NCBI GenBank assembly: GCA_013360685.1
Contig: JABWBD010000025.1
Location: forward strand, 1-34,858
Origin: Pirellulales bacterium
Lineage (GTDB): Bacteria > Planctomycetota > Planctomycetia > Pirellulales > Thermoguttaceae
Length of the DNA stretch: 34,858 nucleotides
Direction of reading: 5' to 3'
A program made the position numbers and the translations under genes. This document shows positions 33,440 through 34,858 of this stretch, in pieces. Numbering within the stretch: position 1 is the stretch's first letter; every line of letters starts with the position of its first letter. The notes below the pieces were generated by a model, which worked only from the letters and a program-made list of their open reading frames with translations, was not told the DNA's origin and did no database searches.

Positions 33440-34858
33440 TTATTTCGCCGGCGGTGGAGCCGCTTGGGGCTCGACGGGCACTCGGTCCCATCCCAGAGTC
33501 ATCCAGCCCGTCGTGCTTTGCCAGGTAGCGAGCACCAACTTGCCGACGTTGGCCAGGCGCTCGCCTTTGGGCGCCAGCGGTTCGGGCACGATTTCCTGGG
33601 GAAAGACCTGCTGGAACCGCCGCTCGAGCAGGTTGCGGAGCACTTGCTCACGTGCGGAGAGCCTTTGACCTGCATCCGGTGAAAATCCCGGGGGAAAGAT
33701 CTTCAGGTCGCCTTGCCGTACGGCGCGGAGGGGTTGCCCGCTCTCGATCCGGTACGTTGCCGTGACGTTCATTCCCGGATACTCGTTGTTGCCTCGGGTA
33801 TACGAGACCCCGCGGATGGTCACGCTGAATCCGTCGGCCGTGAAGGCGACGGAAATCGGCTGCCTTGGGGGAAACGTGATGCTCCAGGGGTCGCCTTCCT
33901 CGGGATTTTTGAGCCGATCGGGTAAGTAGCCCAACAGATCGACGGCATTCTGCTGGAGCTCCTGCTCCGTGACGATCATGCCCCCGAAGAGCCCCTCCGC
34001 GAAGTTGTTGATCATGGACTCGTGCACACGCACGCCCAAATCGGGCTGCCCGACCATCGCGGGGGGCACCGTGGGGGCCGCCAGATCCTCGGCGGCACGG
34101 GCCTGCAATGCGGCAAGGTGCACTGCGTCTTGGGTCGTGCTGAAAGCCAGGGCCCCGGGAAACAAGCCGCGAAGCGCCAGCGGCCGGCGGATCTTCCGGT
34201 GATAGTTGCGATTGGTCTCGGCGATCTGCTCCGCGGTCTGCTCGTCCAAGCGGGCGTTGATCCTCTGTTCGGCGTGCCGCGCCGCGATCTGCTCGGCCAA
34301 CGGTTCCTGCTTGCCCGCACGTCTCCAGGCGAACTGCTCGATCAGCGTTCGGCCTCCGGCGTCGATACACTGGATATCGGTCTGGGTGATTGCGTTGGTA
34401 GCGGCCGGCATTGAGGAGAGGCCGTCCGCGGTGAGGACCAGGCGTTTTCGGCTGGCCGATTTCGTCAAGCCGTCGCTGTAGATCCGCACCGGCCCGTTGT
34501 AGCCAACCGTGTCCGTCGCCGTGTTGGACCGCAGGATCATGTCGATGGCCGCGCGAGTGCCCGAAGGAGCCAGTTCGGAAGCGACATGGCCGACAGCATG
34601 GCCCGTTCCATACACGGCGGTGCCGAGGATGCAGTCCTCGACGGGAGTCACTTCGTCGACCGGTCTGCCGAGGATGGCTTGCACAAGTCCATCGGATGCC
34701 TGCACGTACAGGTTCGTGTAACCGTAGCGACGCTCGACGGCCTCAACAATCCAGCCGGCCTGCTCCGCCTCGCGGAGCCAGCGGACCGCATCGCCGATAA
34801 GCTGCACGTCGTCCGGGTTCGGGTTCTTGGAATAGGCAGCCAGGCGCTGCGCCAAAAG
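33440..34858 (-). CDS. Large protein of unknown function, 5' end outside window
   Basis: 472 or more residues; the frame is open to the last base of the window, so the true start lies beyond it. It carries no motif I can name. Visible parts: a helical region (RLAAYSKNPNPDDVQLIG, RWLREAEQAGWIVEAVERR), an alanine/glutamine-rich segment (LAEQIAARHAEQRINARLDEQTAEQIAETNRNYHRKIRRPL), and beta-rich stretches (PVRIYSDGLTKSASRKRLVL, DGFSVTIRGVSYTRGN). The end is proline-rich (PVEPQAAPPPAK). The opening at 34853-34855 is a TTG, but this is probably internal. Proteins of this look recur in planctomycetes as hypothetical proteins, possibly envelope associated. Twin-hairpin copy E begins 19 bp beyond the stop. 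Confidence 0.65.
   Translation of the reverse strand, partial: LLAQRLAAYSKNPNPDDVQLIGDAVRWLREAEQAGWIVEAVERRYGYTNLYVQASDGLVQAILGRPVDEVTPVEDCILGTAVYGTGHAVGHVASELAPSGTRAAIDMILRSNTATDTVGYNGPVRIYSDGLTKSASRKRLVLTADGLSSMPAATNAITQTDIQCIDAGGRTLIEQFAWRRAGKQEPLAEQIAARHAEQRINARLDEQTAEQIAETNRNYHRKIRRPLALRGLFPGALAFSTTQDAVHLAALQARAAEDLAAPTVPPAMVGQPDLGVRVHESMINNFAEGLFGGMIVTEQELQQNAVDLLGYLPDRLKNPEEGDPWSITFPPRQPISVAFTADGFSVTIRGVSYTRGNNEYPGMNVTATYRIESGQPLRAVRQGDLKIFPPGFSPDAGQRLSAREQVLRNLLERRFQQVFPQEIVPEPLAPKGERLANVGKLVLATWQSTTGWMTLGWDRVPVEPQAAPPPAK

Noticed and set aside
1-34858. tRNA, rRNA and riboswitch genes
   Set aside because: No cloverleaf-like or conserved RNA core could be recognised by eye; a dedicated covariance-model scan would be needed to exclude them fully.

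Overview
The window looks like a piece of a planctomycete chromosome (phylum Planctomycetota, Pirellulales-like). This is inferred from gene families, not from a marker gene. DNA is GC-rich. The lineage markers are a DUF1559 pseudopilin with the GFTLVE prepilin motif, small lipoproteins beside it, an SHD1-domain protein, secreted PQQ-type and five-bladed propellers, a four-helix-bundle protein with an EHEH-type tail, a Uma2 fragment and a WD40 fragment. No rRNA, tRNA or CRISPR array was seen. Many long open frames antisense to real genes are high-GC shadows.

Layout. 1-12.4 kb is a run of mostly exported carbohydrate-active or metabolic proteins: a GH38-type alpha-mannosidase-like protein (runs off the left edge), a six-hairpin glycosidase-like protein, a PQQ-type propeller protein, a Tat-exported DapA-like protein, a small SAP-like protein, a TIM-barrel glycosidase-like protein with an amidotransferase-like domain, and a five-bladed propeller protein. 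A 111-bp MITE-like element with 26-bp inverted ends lies between the PQQ and DapA-like genes and supplies the latter's stop codon. 12.8-17.2 kb holds an SHD1/propeller protein, a PAP2 phosphatase, a Tat-exported aldo/keto reductase and a small acidic protein. 17.2-20.1 kb, on the minus strand, holds a zinc-ribbon membrane protein and a pseudopilin/lipoprotein cluster in which the DUF1559 gene is cut by an in-frame TGA. 20.6-23.8 kb is the most coherent metabolic unit: a GDP-mannose 3,5-epimerase-like enzyme, a GHMP sugar kinase and a tandem cytidylyltransferase coupled by a 4-base overlap. This looks like sugar-nucleotide synthesis. A Gfo/Idh/MocA oxidoreductase follows on the other strand.

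25-28 kb is accessory DNA: a toxin-first RelE/ParE-Phd module, a four-helix-bundle gene with an apparent internal deletion and an inverted copy of its own tail, and a Uma2 nuclease fragment fused to an inverted, frameshifted WD40-protein fragment. 28-34.9 kb holds a neutral ceramidase-like gene, an SGNH-like esterase, an AbiEii-like nucleotidyltransferase and a large protein of unknown function that runs off the right edge. Their intergenic spaces carry five copies of a twin-hairpin repeat whose stems close on GCGAAGC or close variants.

The most unusual signals are the twin-hairpin repeat family, the sugar-nucleotide operon with one degenerate nucleotidyltransferase domain, the MITE-like element, the interrupted pseudopilin and the gene graveyard at 26-27.5 kb.
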